Notes under the pieces: model-generated
Told to the model about the DNA's origin: nothing
Database searches by the model: none
What the model saw: the letters and a program-made list of their open reading frames with translations, nothing else
Translations under genes and position numbers: made by a program
Part shown: piece by piece, positions 28,378 through 47,492 of the stretch
Numbering within the stretch: position 1 is the first letter of the stretch
How the letters are laid out: each line of letters starts with the position of its first letter
Origin: Variovorax paradoxus
Lineage (GTDB): Bacteria > Pseudomonadota > Gammaproteobacteria > Burkholderiales > Burkholderiaceae_C
NCBI RefSeq assembly: GCF_024734665.1
Contig: NZ_CP102931.1
Span: 6,012,001 to 6,076,000 of the forward strand
Direction of reading: 5' to 3'
DNA length: 64,000 nucleotides

Positions 28378-28986
28378 TCAGAGCAGCGGAGCCGCCGGAC
28401 GCAGACGCACGGCCCATGCCACCAGCAGCGCCGGAAACTGCGCGATCGCAGCGTTGTAGTGCCCCACCGCCTGGTTGAACTGGCTGCGCGCGATCTCCGC
28501 CGCGGCCGAAGGCTCGGGCCATGCGATCGGCTCGATGGCGCTGGGCACCGTGGCCTCGGTCCCGGGCTGCAGTTGCGCCGGCCGCGACAGCGTGCCATCG
28601 GCGTCGAACACCGTCACATCGTCCGGGTGCTGGCGCCGCCACGCATTGATCCACACCTGCAGCGCGGTAGCCAGCGCGGCCATGACGCCAGTGTCCAACG
28701 GGTGCAGCCGGGTCGCGCCGAGCAGGGTCGCGAGCTGGGTGGTCGCAGCCTGCAATGGCGCGATGGATGACAGCGATTCACCCGTTGGCGACGCTTCCAC
28801 TGGTGGGGCAGCGGTGATGCTGGCCTGCACGAAATCGAGCTGCTTGCCCAGGGCCGCATCGAGCAGGCCGTAGGCCTGCAGCACGGCCGCGCGCAAACGC
28901 ACCAGCCGGTTATAGGCACCGACAAACCAGAACAGCAGGACCGCGATCACGATCCAGCTGGTCAGCGATTCGGGCAATACGCTCAT
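28378..28986 (-). CDS. LemA-family membrane protein
   Basis: The 202-residue product starts at ATG 28986. A single N-terminal membrane helix (TSWIVIAVLLFWFVGAY) is followed by NRLVRLRAAVLQAYGLLDAALGKQ, the LemA pattern. The last 35 residues (FNQAVGHYNAAIAQFPALLVAW) also match the family C-terminus. The rest is helical. LemA proteins face the periplasm; their role is poorly understood. It lies just beyond the rpoC terminator and 81 bases before rsmB, same strand. Confidence 0.75.
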   Translation of the reverse strand: MSVLPESLTSWIVIAVLLFWFVGAYNRLVRLRAAVLQAYGLLDAALGKQLDFVQASITAAPPVEASPTGESLSSIAPLQAATTQLATLLGATRLHPLDTGVMAALATALQVWINAWRRQHPDDVTVFDADGTLSRPAQLQPGTEATVPSAIEPIAWPEPSAAAEIARSQFNQAVGHYNAAIAQFPALLVAWAVRLRPAAPLL

Positions 28987-29014
28987 CGACGACAACGCCT
29001 CATCATTGAAAACA

Positions 29015-29055
29015 CAAAGAAAAACGCCCCCCAACCGGAGGCGGTCGGGGGGCGT
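29015..29055 (-). terminator. Intrinsic terminator of the rpoBC operon
   Basis: A 9-bp stem (29024-29032 with 29047-29055) closed by an inner ACCG/CGGT helix is followed on the minus strand by TTTTTCTTTG. It lies 33 bases beyond the rpoC stop, the expected place for the end of the ribosomal protein/RNA polymerase operon. Confidence 0.88.
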
Positions 29056-29088
29056 GGTGTACCGGTCATGGCCGGTGATGCTACCGAG

Positions 29089-33324
<4,236 letters not shown>

Positions 33325-33345
33325 AAGACTCTTTCCCTTTTCAAA

Positions 33346-37470
<4,125 letters not shown>

Positions 37471-37506
37471 GAGAGCTCCGGTGCTTGAGATCTTCAGCGA
37501 CTTGTC

Positions 37507-37694
37507 AGCAGTGCCGAGGCACCACTGCTTGGCGGCTGGCCACTACCAGCCGTTGGCGGACAGCGATGCGTTGCACATCGCCCGAACCAAGGGGTCTTCT
37601 GCAGTCGGGGTCAGAAGACACTCAAAATCCCGGCTCGTTTTGGCTTTTCCGGAGCCCTTCGGGTCTCCGGGAAAGCCGGCAACAAGCCGGCTTT
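37507..37694 (-). promoter_or_regulatory. Structured rplL-rpoB spacer (attenuator / RNA-processing candidate)
   Basis: The non-coding spacer 37471-37765 contains four hairpins on the minus strand. From rplL toward rpoB: AAAGCCGGC paired across a 5-base loop (37686-37694 with 37672-37680); CCGGAG/CTCCGG with an inner CCC/GGG (37649-37670); GGCTGG/CCAGCC (37534-37551); GCAGTG/CACTGC (37507-37527). None has a proper T tract. In Escherichia coli the equivalent spacer contains an attenuator and an RNase III site that lower rpoBC relative to rplJL; a similar role is inferred here. Confidence 0.55.
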
Positions 37695-37765
37695 TGGGTG
37701 CGCTCTGAAAGCGGCAAAGGCTGGAGGGCCTTTTCAGGCACCTCCAGCCCTCCAGGGGGTCTGAA

Positions 37766-38140
<375 letters not shown>

Positions 38141-38183
38141 TTTTGTTTCCTAACAATTGGGTTGAATATTTCAAACGCGAGGC

Positions 38184-38720
38184 TCAGGCGGCCTGCGCTT
38201 CTGCCGGTGCATCGGCAACAGGTGCAGCTTCGCCACCACCGCGCTTCTCGGCCAGCGCCGCGAGCACGCGGGCGGTACGAGAGATCGGGGATTGCATCAA
38301 GCCCAGCAATTGCGCCAGCAGCACTTCCTTCGAAGGGATGTTGGCCAGTTGCTTCACGCCGTCGACGTCCAGGGCCTTGCCACCGAAGGCGCCGCCGCGA
38401 ATGACCAGCTTGTCGTTGGTCTTCGCGAAATCGGCCACCACCTTAGCGGCGGCCACAGCGTCTTCGGAGAAGCCGTAGATCAGCGGACCGGTCATCTGGT
38501 CGCCAACAATCTCAAACGGGCTACCAGCGACAGCACGGCGGGCCAGGGTGTTCTTCAGAACACTCAGGCTCACACCCTTGCTGCGCGCTTCGTTGCGCAG
38601 TTTGGTCATATCGGCCACCGTGATGCCACGGTATTCCGCCATCACGAGCGTTTGAGCTTTTGCGGCGAGGCTGGTCACATCACTGATGACCGCTTCTTTC
38701 TCACTGCGATTCAGACTCAA
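38184..38720 (-). CDS. rplJ: Ribosomal protein uL10
   Basis: The 178-residue stalk-base protein begins [15 protein letters not shown]. The start codon is TTG at 38720, supported by AAAAGGAG upstream and by the conserved N-terminus; no ATG lies nearby. It binds 23S rRNA and carries L7/L12 dimers on its C-terminal helix ([18 protein letters not shown]). It is usually autoregulated through the leader at 38721-38965. The C-terminus is alanine/glutamate-rich. Confidence 0.98.
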   Translation of the reverse strand: MSLNRSEKEAVISDVTSLAAKAQTLVMAEYRGITVADMTKLRNEARSKGVSLSVLKNTLARRAVAGSPFEIVGDQMTGPLIYGFSEDAVAAAKVVADFAKTNDKLVIRGGAFGGKALDVDGVKQLANIPSKEVLLAQLLGLMQSPISRTARVLAALAEKRGGGEAAPVADAPAEAQAA

Positions 38721-38965
38721 GGTCTACTCCTTTTAATGCGATCTTCGGCCGGGGCCTGGGATCGCGCTTCATGCAGCGACCAACTGTTTCGGAACAAAAA
38801 TCAAATTCCTTGCAGCGGGATCGCCATCTGCGCTGATTGCCTGACGGGAAGGTCCGGCGATTAAGTGCAGCACCCTGCACACCAGCGGTCTTGGATGGCC
38901 CGCGGCAACCGAAGCCGCCGCGACCCACCACATTCGCCCCACCCTTTCGGGCAGAGCAAATCTCT
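38721..38965 (-). promoter_or_regulatory. L10 operon leader (autoregulatory region of rplJL)
   Basis: The 245-base non-coding gap between rplA and rplJ is long for this otherwise tight block. On the minus strand it contains the segment AAGACCGCTGGTGTGCAGGG (38874-38893 region), resembling the conserved part of the bacterial L10 leader, where an L10-L12 complex binds and represses translation. A promoter for rplJL-rpoBC may also lie here. Structure was not computed. Confidence 0.6.
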
Positions 38966-39664
38966 TTAGCTCGCCGAGATGGTTTGCGTGTCCACGCGGA
39001 CACCCAGACCCATGGTCGACGACACAGCCACCTTGCGCAGGTACACGCCCTTGCTGGTCGCGGGCTTGGCCTTGACCAAAGCGTCGATCAGCGCGGCGAG
39101 GTTGCCCTGCAGCTTGTCGTTGTCGAACGAGCGACGGCCGATCGTGCCGTGCACGATGCCGGCCTTGTCGACGCGGAACTGAACCTGGCCAGCCTTGGCG
39201 TTCTTCACGGCCGTGGCGACGTCCGGGGTCACCGTGCCAACCTTCGGGTTGGGCATCAGGCCGCGCGGGCCGAGGATCTGGCCGAGCGTACCGACGACGC
39301 GCATGGCGTCAGGGGCGGCGATCACGACGTCGAAAGGCATGTCGCCAGCCTTGACCATGGCAGCCAGGTCGTCCATGCCGACGATGTCGGCACCGGCGGC
39401 CTTGGCTTCTTCAGCCTTGGCGCCTTGGGCGAACACGGCGACGCGCTTGGTCTTGCCAGTGCCGTTGGGCAGCACGACGGCGCCACGCACAACCTGGTCC
39501 GACTTCTTCGCATCGATGCCGAGCTGCACGGCCACGTCGATCGATTCGTCGAACTTGGCGGTGGCGGCTTCCTTGACGATGGTGATCGCGTCAACCAGCG
39601 GGTACAGCTTGTTGCTGTCGACCTTGCCTTCGAGCGACTTCTGCTTCTTGGTGATCTTGGACAT
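38966..39664 (-). CDS. rplA: Ribosomal protein uL1
   Basis: The 232-residue L1-stalk protein starts at ATG 39664, immediately after the rplK stop (adjacent codons). Family signatures: [39 protein letters not shown] segment ([18 protein letters not shown]), and [14 protein letters not shown]. It binds 23S rRNA at the E-site stalk and, in many bacteria, represses rplKA translation. Confidence 0.99.
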   Translation of the reverse strand: MSKITKKQKSLEGKVDSNKLYPLVDAITIVKEAATAKFDESIDVAVQLGIDAKKSDQVVRGAVVLPNGTGKTKRVAVFAQGAKAEEAKAAGADIVGMDDLAAMVKAGDMPFDVVIAAPDAMRVVGTLGQILGPRGLMPNPKVGTVTPDVATAVKNAKAGQVQFRVDKAGIVHGTIGRRSFDNDKLQGNLAALIDALVKAKPATSKGVYLRKVAVSSTMGLGVRVDTQTISAS

Positions 39665-40096
39665 TTACACGCCCTCCACATTCACGCCCATCGAGCGGGC
39701 CGAGCCGGCGATGGTACGAACTGCTGCGTCGAGGTCGGCGGCAGTCAGGTCCTTCATCTTGGCCTTGGCGATTTCTTCGAGCTGAGCGCGCGTGATCTTG
39801 CCAACCTTGTCGGTGTGCGGACGGGCCGAGCCCTTTTCCAGCTTGATGGCCTTCTTGATCAAGGTGATCGCCGGGGGCGTCTTGATGATGAAGGTGAAGC
39901 TCTTGTCAGCGAACGCGGTGATGACCACCGGCAGCGGCAGACCCGGCTCGACGCCTTGGGTTTGCGCGTTGAACGCCTTGCAGAACTCCATGATGTTCAG
40001 ACCGCGCTGACCGAGTGCGGGACCGATCGGCGGGGACGGGTTGGCCTTACCAGCTGGCACTTGCAGCTTGATGAAGCCGACGATTTTTTTCGCCAT
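39665..40096 (-). CDS. rplK: Ribosomal protein uL11
   Basis: The 143-residue protein begins [21 protein letters not shown] and has the N-terminal proline-rich domain ([24 protein letters not shown]) and the C-terminal rRNA-binding domain ending [13 protein letters not shown]. It forms the GTPase-associated centre with 23S rRNA. The 143-base gap before it (40097-40239, after nusG) may contain a promoter or the L1-binding leader, but I could not identify one with confidence. Confidence 0.99.
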   Translation of the reverse strand: MAKKIVGFIKLQVPAGKANPSPPIGPALGQRGLNIMEFCKAFNAQTQGVEPGLPLPVVITAFADKSFTFIIKTPPAITLIKKAIKLEKGSARPHTDKVGKITRAQLEEIAKAKMKDLTAADLDAAVRTIAGSARSMGVNVEGV

Positions 40097-40239
40097 GCTA
40101 TTTGCTCCTTGCGGGTGATATCGCCTTGGCTTGCGGCCGCGGCTCCCCGGGGTTAAACGACTCTTCGATCAAGGCCGCGCGCCGAGTCGGACAACGCGCA
40201 GCCGGAAACAGTAACGCCGACCCGAAGGCCGGCGGGGCG

Positions 40240-40860
40240 TCAGGTCTTCTCGACCTGGCTGAATTCGAGTTCCACAGGTGTCGCGCGGCCGAAAATCATG
40301 ACCGACACGCTCACCTTGCTCTTCTCGTAGTTGACTTCTTCGACAGTGCCGTTGAAATCGGTGAACGGGCCTTCCTTGACGCGCACGAATTCGCCAACGG
40401 TGAACTCGACCTTGTGACGCGGCTTCTCGGTGCCCTGCTGCATCTGGCTGACGATGTCCTCGACCTCTTTCTGCGAGATCGGGGCCGGACGGTTCTTGGC
40501 GCCGCCCACGAAACCCGTCACCTTGTTGGTGTGCTTCACCAGGTGCCAGCTCTCGTCGTCCATGATCATTTCGACCAGCACGTAGCCCGGGAAGAAGCGA
40601 CGCTCGGTGGTGCGCTTCTGGCCGTTCTTGATCTCGACCACTTCTTCGGTCGGAACCAGGATGCGGCCGAACTTGTCCTGCATGCCGGCGCGATTGATGC
40701 GCTCGGTGATGTTGCGCTCGACGGCCTTCTCCATGCCCGAATAGGCATGCACCACGTACCAACGCAGATCTGGGTTGGCGGCGGGAGCCAGCACCGAGGT
40801 GTTTTCTTCCTCTGGTGCGCCCGGCGTGGTTTCAACTGCATTCACTGGATCAGCGGTCAT
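40240..40860 (-). CDS. nusG: Transcription elongation/antitermination factor NusG
   Basis: The 206-residue protein has an N-terminal NGN domain ([39 protein letters not shown]) and a C-terminal KOW domain ([21 protein letters not shown]). It binds RNA polymerase and Rho or ribosomal S10. The first 30 residues are an acidic extension of the kind common in betaproteobacteria. The start codon directly follows the secE stop. Confidence 0.99.
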   Translation of the reverse strand: MTADPVNAVETTPGAPEEENTSVLAPAANPDLRWYVVHAYSGMEKAVERNITERINRAGMQDKFGRILVPTEEVVEIKNGQKRTTERRFFPGYVLVEMIMDDESWHLVKHTNKVTGFVGGAKNRPAPISQKEVEDIVSQMQQGTEKPRHKVEFTVGEFVRVKEGPFTDFNGTVEEVNYEKSKVSVSVMIFGRATPVELEFSQVEKT

Positions 40861-41244
40861 TTATTTTCTCCAGCCCAGAATGAGGTCGAAAAACACCCAT
40901 TCGAGCGTCTTGTCGGTGAGCCAGAGGAAGACGGACATGATCGCCACGAAGGCGAACACATAAGCCGTCATCTGCATCGCTTCCTTGCGGGTCGGCCAGA
41001 CGACCTTCTTGACCTCGCGCCACGAGTCGCGACCGAAGGCCCACAACTGACGGCCATTCTCCGAACTGCCGAAGGCAGCCACCGCCGCGGCCAAGCCAAC
41101 CAGCAGCGCAGCCCATTGCACCAGCGAGCCTTGGCGCGACAGCAGATAGAACGCCACGATAGCGCCCACTGCCAGCACGACAGCCACGGCCAGTTTGGCC
41201 TTGTCAGCGCCGGTGCTCACGGTTTCGATTTGAGAAGTGGCCAT
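40861..41244 (-). CDS. secE: Preprotein translocase subunit SecE
   Basis: The 127-residue protein has three predicted membrane helices (about 17-35, 40-58 and 96-117). The conserved amphipathic segment RDSWREVKKVVWPTRKEAMQMT precedes the last one. It is part of the SecYEG channel. Position between tRNA-Trp and nusG is the standard arrangement. Confidence 0.98.
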   Translation of the reverse strand: MATSQIETVSTGADKAKLAVAVVLAVGAIVAFYLLSRQGSLVQWAALLVGLAAAVAAFGSSENGRQLWAFGRDSWREVKKVVWPTRKEAMQMTAYVFAFVAIMSVFLWLTDKTLEWVFFDLILGWRK

Positions 41245-41303
41245 GTTTGGCTGATTTCCTGTGACCCTGAGGCCTTCAATTCAATGCGTCTCTTGAGACG
41301 CCG

Positions 41304-41332
41304 AAGCCCGTCGGGACGCGACGGGCTTTTTT
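41304..41332 (+). terminator. Terminator-shaped hairpin, T tract on the plus strand, upstream of secE
   Basis: The stem AAGCCCGTC (41304-41312) and GACGGGCTT (41320-41328) has a 7-base loop, and six T residues follow on the plus strand (41327-41332). Another perfect hairpin, GCGTCTC-TT-GAGACGC (41286-41301), adjoins it. All neighbouring genes are on the minus strand, where the T tract precedes the stem. It may stop antisense transcription, or act as a processing structure 3' of tRNA-Trp. Confidence 0.55.
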
Positions 41333-41348
41333 CGGAGTGCCACCTAAG

Positions 41349-41424
41349 TGGCAGGGGCAGTAGGAATCGAACCTACAACCTTCGGTTTTGGAGACCGACG
41401 CTCTGCCAATTGAGCTATACCCCT
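41349..41424 (-). tRNA. tRNA-Trp (anticodon CCA)
   Basis: The 76-base cloverleaf has an encoded CCA end. The anticodon loop in the context CGGTCTCCAAAACCG gives anticodon CCA; acceptor AGGGGTA pairs with TGCCCCT and the T loop TTCGATT is canonical. It lies 21 bases after tuf and before secE, so it is probably processed from the tuf transcript. Confidence 0.97.
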
Positions 41425-41445
41425 CCGGTACTCTTTGCGCCCGAC

Positions 41446-42639
<1,194 letters not shown>

Positions 42640-42713
42640 TTTTCGACTCCGAAAAAAACGTTTCCAACGTATGCAGATGGGTTGCAAAGCTGCCGTTGCA
42701 ACCCCCAAAAAAC

Positions 42714-42788
<75 letters not shown>

Positions 42789-42839
42789 ATTTGTAACAAA
42801 GTTACGAATTCACATCGCCTCAACAATGAACCGAGTCTC

Positions 42840-42913
42840 TGGAGCGGGAGACGGGAATCGAACCCGCGTCATCAGCTTGGAAGGCTGGGGTTCTACCATT
42901 GAACTACTCCCGC
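42840..42913 (-). tRNA. tRNA-Gly (anticodon TCC)
   Basis: The 74-base cloverleaf has an encoded CCA. The anticodon loop in CCAGCCTTCCAAGCTGA gives TCC; acceptor GCGGGAG pairs with CTCCCGC. It lies between tRNA-Tyr and tRNA-Thr on one presumed transcript. Confidence 0.97.
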
Positions 42914-42977
42914 ATCGGGGGCACCCAAGGCACCCAAAGCGCGAAATCCAATCGCTCTTAGAAACCAAATTCATCGC

Positions 42978-43063
42978 TGGTGGAGAGGGCTGGATTCGAA
43001 CCAGCGTACTCGTAAGAGGGCAGATTTACAGTCTGCTGCCATTAACCACTCGGCCACCTCTCC
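42978..43063 (-). tRNA. tRNA-Tyr (anticodon GTA)
   Basis: The 86-base class II tRNA has a long variable arm and an encoded CCA. The anticodon loop in GCAGACTGTAAATCTGC gives GTA; acceptor GGAGAGG pairs with CCTCTCC. It is the first gene of the tRNA-tuf transcript. Confidence 0.97.
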
Positions 43064-43075
43064 GGCGAACCTCGA

Positions 43076-43105
43076 AATATAGCACGGTTTTGTGACTACT
43101 CAGAA
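43076..43105 (-). promoter_or_regulatory. Sigma-70 promoter candidate for the tRNA-Tyr/Gly/Thr-tuf transcript
   Basis: On the minus strand TTCTGA (43100-43105), an 18-base spacer and TATATT (43076-43081) are followed by a GC-rich start region only about 12 bases before mature tRNA-Tyr. The -10 element matches five of six bases; the -35 is weak, as often in stable-RNA promoters. The gap 43064-43169 shows no other feature. Confidence 0.5.
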
Positions 43106-43169
43106 ATCCAAGCATCCAGAAGATGCGGGGAAACTGCTCGAGGCGTGAGCCCACGATTATCGCCCAACT

Positions 43170-43877
43170 TCACCCCTCCGCCCGCTGGGCCTCCCGCCAC
43201 GCACGCGCTTCGCCGAAGTGGCCGCAGCCGATGAATGGCACGGGCGGGCGCAACGCCGAAAGAGGCGACGGATGATTCGACATCAGCACCTTATGGCGCT
43301 TAACGTCGATCAACGCCCGCTTACTCTGCGCGTGCGAGCCCCACAGCATAAAAACAACAGGCTTAGCCCCGTCTGAGACATGGCGGATGACGGCATCCGT
43401 CAGCACCTCCCAGCCACGGCCGGAATGGCTGGCCGGCTGCGCTTCCTCGACTGTCAGGCAGGTGTTGAGCAGCAGCACGCCATGCGTCGCCCACTTCACC
43501 AGGCTGCCACCCGGATTCGGGAACGACGGCGGCGGTGTGCCCAGATCACGCTGGAGTTCCTTGAAGATGTTGCGCAACGAAGGCGGCAACGCCACGCCGG
43601 GCGCCACGGAAAACGCCAGCCCCTCGGCCTGGCCGCGCCCGTGGTACGGGTCCTGGCCCAGGATCACCACGCGCACGTCTTCCGGCGGCGTGAGTTCCAG
43701 CGCCCTCAGCGGCTGGGGCGGAAAGATCACCGCTCCCGCATCGAGACGTTCGCGCAGAAAGCCCAGCAGCTTTTGTCCCACGACACCGCCAAAGAAATCG
43801 TCAACCAGTGGCTGCCAGCCAGGCGCCACCAGCCAGTCGGCAGGATCGCTGCTCGGCAGCTGATCGGGCCGGCTCAT
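43170..43877 (-). CDS. ung: Uracil-DNA glycosylase
   Basis: The 235-residue family 1 enzyme removes uracil from DNA. Catalytic motifs are intact: [20 protein letters not shown] (catalytic Asp and His of the water-activating loop), [21 protein letters not shown] and [12 protein letters not shown] (intercalation loop). The start codon overlaps the trpC stop in an ATGA arrangement, so it is the last gene of the trp operon. It ends 106 bases before tRNA-Tyr. Confidence 0.97.
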   Translation of the reverse strand: MSRPDQLPSSDPADWLVAPGWQPLVDDFFGGVVGQKLLGFLRERLDAGAVIFPPQPLRALELTPPEDVRVVILGQDPYHGRGQAEGLAFSVAPGVALPPSLRNIFKELQRDLGTPPPSFPNPGGSLVKWATHGVLLLNTCLTVEEAQPASHSGRGWEVLTDAVIRHVSDGAKPVVFMLWGSHAQSKRALIDVKRHKVLMSNHPSPLSALRPPVPFIGCGHFGEARAWREAQRAEG

Positions 43878-44674
43878 TTGAACAACGCAGCGAGGGCCTC
43901 GCCGGGTTCCTTGGCGCGCATGAACGCTTCGCCGACCAGGAAGGCGTTGACGCCGGCCGCGCGAAGCGTGGCGACGTTTTCGCGCGTGCCGATGCCCGAC
44001 TCGGTCACAGGCAAACGATCGGCCGGCAGCTTCGGCAGCAAGTCGATGGTCGCCTGGATCGACACCTCGAAATTGCGCAGATTGCGGTTGTTGACCCCGA
44101 TCAGCGCCGTCTTCAGCCTGAGCGCACGATCGAGCTCAGCCGCGTCGTGCACTTCCACGAGCACCGCCATGCCCAGCCCGTGCGCAATGGCTTCGTAGTC
44201 CTTCATCTGCGCATCGTCGAGGCAAGCGGCGATCAACAAGATGGCATCGGCGCCCATCGCGCGCGATTCATACACCTGGTACGCATCGACGATGAAGTCC
44301 TTGCGCAGCACCGGCAGGTCGCACGAGGCGCGTGCTTGCTTGAGATAGTCCACGCCGCCCTGGAAGAACTGCTTGTCGGTCAGCACCGACAGGCAGGCTG
44401 CACTGATCTCGCCGTCGCCTTCGGCGTAGCTCTGGGCGATATCGGCCGGAATGAAGTCTTCGCGCAGCACGCCCTTGCTTGGGCTGGCTTTCTTGACTTC
44501 GGCGATCACCGCGGCCTGGCCGGCGGCGATCTTGGCGCGCAGCGCGCCTTCGAAGTCGCGCGTCAGCACGCGGCTCTCGGCATCGAAGCGCACGGCCTCG
44601 AGCGGCGCGCGCTTCAGGGCCGCAGCCACTTCCTGGTGCTTGACGGCAACGATCTTGTCGAGGATGTCGGACAT
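43874..44674 (-). CDS. trpC: Indole-3-glycerol phosphate synthase
   Basis: The 266-residue TIM-barrel enzyme converts CdRP to indole-3-glycerol phosphate. Signatures: [19 protein letters not shown] (catalytic Lys and phosphate contacts), [43 protein letters not shown] and [11 protein letters not shown]. It stands alone, without a fused TrpF domain. It is 29 bases after trpD and coupled to ung. Confidence 0.98.
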   Translation of the reverse strand: MSDILDKIVAVKHQEVAAALKRAPLEAVRFDAESRVLTRDFEGALRAKIAAGQAAVIAEVKKASPSKGVLREDFIPADIAQSYAEGDGEISAACLSVLTDKQFFQGGVDYLKQARASCDLPVLRKDFIVDAYQVYESRAMGADAILLIAACLDDAQMKDYEAIAHGLGMAVLVEVHDAAELDRALRLKTALIGVNNRNLRNFEVSIQATIDLLPKLPADRLPVTESGIGTRENVATLRAAGVNAFLVGEAFMRAKEPGEALAALFK

Positions 44675-44703
44675 AACTTCTGGGGTTTCCGGTTTCTTGA
44701 AAC

Positions 44704-45726
44704 TCAGACGGCCGTGGAGGCCTTGATCAGCTCGGCCAGCTTGGCCTTCGCCGCACCCGAGGCGATGGCGCTGCGCGAGCGCTCCACCCCCGCTTGCACT
44801 GAATCGACCACGTTCGCCGCATACAACGCCGCGCCTGCATTCAGCAGCACGATGTCGAGCGCGGGACCGGCCTGATTGTCGAGTACACCAAGAAGCATCG
44901 CCTTCGACTGCTCGGGCGTTTCCACGCGCAGCGCGCGGTTGCTCGACATCTGGAAGCCGAAGTCCTCCGGGTGCAGCTCGTACTCGCGGATCTCGCCATC
45001 CTTCAACTCGCCCACCATGGTGGCGGCACCGAGCGAAATCTCGTCCATGCCGTCACGCCCGTAGACCACCACCGCATGCTCGGCGCCGAGCCGCTGCAGC
45101 GCACGCACCTGGATGCCCACGAGGTCGGGATGGAACACGCCCATCAGGATGTTCGGCGCGCCAGCCGGATTGGTCAGCGGCCCGAGGATGTTGAAGATGG
45201 TCTTGATGCCGAGCTCTTTTCGCACCGGCGCGACGTTCTTCATCGCCGGGTGATGGTTCGGCGCGAACATGAAGCCGATGCCGCACTCCTCGATCGAGCG
45301 CGCGATCTGCTCGGGCTTGAGGTTGATGTTCACGCCCAGCGACTCCAGCACGTCGGCGCTGCCCGACTTGCTCGACACGCTGCGCCCGCCGTGCTTGCTC
45401 ACCTTGGCGCCCGCCGCGGCCGCCACGAACATCGAGCAGGTCGAGATGTTGAAGGTGTGCGAGCCGTCGCCGCCTGTGCCGACGATGTCCACGAGGTGCG
45501 TCGTGTCCGCGACGGGCACCTTGGTCGACACCTCGCGCATCACCTGCGCGGCGGCGGTGATCTCGCCGATGGTTTCCTTCTTCACGCGCAGGCCGGTGAT
45601 CAGCGCGGCCATCATCACGGGCGAGCACTCGCCGCTCATGATGAGGCGCACGATGTGCAGCATCTCGTCGTGGAAGACTTCGCGGTGTTCGATGGTGCGC
45701 TGCAGCGCTTCCTGGGGGGTGATCAT
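44704..45726 (-). CDS. trpD: Anthranilate phosphoribosyltransferase
   Basis: The 340-residue enzyme transfers phosphoribose from PRPP to anthranilate. ATG 45726 follows AGGAG; the longer frame runs into the exporter gene. Motifs: [17 protein letters not shown] (PRPP binding), [18 protein letters not shown], and [14 protein letters not shown]. It is a single-domain form, not fused to TrpG, which is encoded separately at 47493. Confidence 0.98.
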   Translation of the reverse strand: MITPQEALQRTIEHREVFHDEMLHIVRLIMSGECSPVMMAALITGLRVKKETIGEITAAAQVMREVSTKVPVADTTHLVDIVGTGGDGSHTFNISTCSMFVAAAAGAKVSKHGGRSVSSKSGSADVLESLGVNINLKPEQIARSIEECGIGFMFAPNHHPAMKNVAPVRKELGIKTIFNILGPLTNPAGAPNILMGVFHPDLVGIQVRALQRLGAEHAVVVYGRDGMDEISLGAATMVGELKDGEIREYELHPEDFGFQMSSNRALRVETPEQSKAMLLGVLDNQAGPALDIVLLNAGAALYAANVVDSVQAGVERSRSAIASGAAKAKLAELIKASTAV

Positions 45727-45748
45727 GAAAAGTCTCCTCGAGGGTGAA

Positions 45749-46411
45749 TCAGCGGCCGACGCGAAAGGCGGGCGCGTCGGTGAACGCGAGCTTGAGGCCG
45801 AAGCCGATGAAAAGCACGCCGGCGGCGCGGTCGAGCCAGTGCATGCCCTTCTGCACGGCGCTGCGATGCGCCATCCAGCCTGCGGCCAAGGCCCATCCCA
45901 CATTGACGGGAATGGCGTTGAGGTTGAACAGCACGCCCAGCAGCACGAAGTACAGGGCCTTGTTGTCGGCACCGGGTGCAATGAATTGCGGCACGAAGGC
46001 CAGGAAGAACAGCGCGACCTTGGGGTTCAGCACGTTCGTCCAGAAGCCCCCGAAAAAGATCGCCTTGAGACTGCGCTCCCCGCCCGCATCGGCCGCCGCC
46101 TTGTCGAGATCCGCAGGCGGCGCCGCGCGCGACAGCAGCATGCGCACGCCCAGATACAGCAGGTACGCCGCGCCGATGTACTTGAGCACGGTGAAGGCCG
46201 CCGCCGATGTCGCCATCAGGGTGCCGACGCCGACTGCGGCGGCAAAGATGTGAACGAAGCAGCCGGCCGTGATGCCGAGCCCCGCCACGATGCCGGCGCG
46301 CACGCCGCAGCGCAGCGAATTCGTCACGACGTACAGCACGTCGGGCCCAGGCGTGAGGTTCAGCAGCCAGCCGGCGGCGATGAAAGCGAGCAGATGGGGA
46401 AGATCAGGCAT
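45749..46411 (-). CDS. LysE/RhtB-family amino acid exporter
   Basis: The 220-residue membrane protein has six predicted helices. The family signature is [30 protein letters not shown] in pieces ([22 protein letters not shown]), with [17 protein letters not shown] in the middle. ATG 46411 is chosen. Family members export lysine, threonine, homoserine or other amino acids. It sits between ltaE (16 bases) and trpD (22 bases) in the trp operon; export of threonine, an aromatic amino acid or an analogue is possible but untested. Confidence 0.9.
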   Translation of the reverse strand: MPDLPHLLAFIAAGWLLNLTPGPDVLYVVTNSLRCGVRAGIVAGLGITAGCFVHIFAAAVGVGTLMATSAAAFTVLKYIGAAYLLYLGVRMLLSRAAPPADLDKAAADAGGERSLKAIFFGGFWTNVLNPKVALFFLAFVPQFIAPGADNKALYFVLLGVLFNLNAIPVNVGWALAAGWMAHRSAVQKGMHWLDRAAGVLFIGFGLKLAFTDAPAFRVGR

Positions 46412-46427
46412 CGCGCGCTCGCGGGGC

Positions 46428-47486
46428 TCAGGCGTTGAAGAAGGCGCGGATCGCGGCGACGGCCCGGTCGACGCCGGCGGCATCGACGTCGAGGTGCGTC
46501 ACGAAGCGCAAGCGGTAAAGCCCCGTCGCCAGGATGCCCTGCTGGTTCAGGCTCGCGATCAGCTCCGATGAACGCGCCTGCGCAGCCCCGGTGAGATCCG
46601 CGAACACGATATTCGTGTGCGGCGCCTCGACCGTCAGGCCCTCGATGCCTTCGAGTCCTTGTGCAAGCCGCTGTGCCAATGCATGGTCGTCGGCCAGGCG
46701 ATCGATGTGGTGATCGAGCGCATGCGATGCAGCCGCAGTCAGCAGCCCGGCCTGCCGCATGCCGCCGCCTGCCATCTTGCGAATGCGATGTGCGCGTGCA
46801 ATGAATTCACGCGACCCCACCAGCGCCGAGCCGATGGGTGCACCAAGCCCCTTGCTGAAGCACACCGACACGCTGTCGAAGCACTGCGCGATGCGGCGCG
46901 CCTCCGCGCGGATGTCGCTACGCTTGTTCAACGCTGCCTGCGCGGTCGCAGCATTGAAGAGCCGTGCGCCGTCCAGATGCCGCTGCAGCCCCTTGCTCTT
47001 CGCCAGGTCGGTCGCAGCCTGCACGTAGTCGAAGGGCAGCAGCTTGCCGCCCAGCGTGTTCTCCAGCGCCAGCAGCCGAGTGCGCGCGAAATGCGCGTCA
47101 TCGGGCTTGACGGCCGCCTCGATCTGCGCCAGCGGCAGCGTGCCGTCGGGTGCATGGTCGAGCGGCTGAGGCTGCACGCTGCCGAACACCGCCGCGCCGC
47201 CACCTTCCCATCGATAGCAGTGCGCCTGCTGGCCGACGATGTATTCGTCGCCACGGCCGCAGTGCGAAAGAATCGCGCACAGGTTGCTCTGCGTGCCCGT
47301 GGGCACGAACAGCGCAGCCTCGAAGCCCAGCATCGCGGCAATCTTTTCCTGCAGCGCGTTCACGCTCGGATCGGTGCCGAAGACGTCGTCCCCCAGCGGC
47401 GCCGCCATCATGGCCTCCCGCATCGCGGGCGTGGGTTGCGTGACGGTGTCGCTGCGCAGGTCGACGAGGGAGGTGCGATCGGTCAT
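46428..47486 (-). CDS. ltaE: Low-specificity L-threonine aldolase
   Basis: The 352-residue PLP enzyme cleaves threonine or allo-threonine to glycine and acetaldehyde. Motifs: VDLRSDTVTQPT, GDDVFGTDPSVNALQEKIA, FVPTGTQSNLCAIL, HLDGARLFNAA and the PLP-lysine loop VCFSKGLGAPIGS. It begins six bases after trpG, so it belongs to the trp operon. Its reverse reaction forms beta-hydroxy amino acids from glycine, and its glycine product can feed serine, a tryptophan precursor; the reason for its place here is not known. Confidence 0.94.
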   Translation of the reverse strand: MTDRTSLVDLRSDTVTQPTPAMREAMMAAPLGDDVFGTDPSVNALQEKIAAMLGFEAALFVPTGTQSNLCAILSHCGRGDEYIVGQQAHCYRWEGGGAAVFGSVQPQPLDHAPDGTLPLAQIEAAVKPDDAHFARTRLLALENTLGGKLLPFDYVQAATDLAKSKGLQRHLDGARLFNAATAQAALNKRSDIRAEARRIAQCFDSVSVCFSKGLGAPIGSALVGSREFIARAHRIRKMAGGGMRQAGLLTAAASHALDHHIDRLADDHALAQRLAQGLEGIEGLTVEAPHTNIVFADLTGAAQARSSELIASLNQQGILATGLYRLRFVTHLDVDAAGVDRAVAAIRAFFNA

Positions 47487-47492
47487 GGCGGC

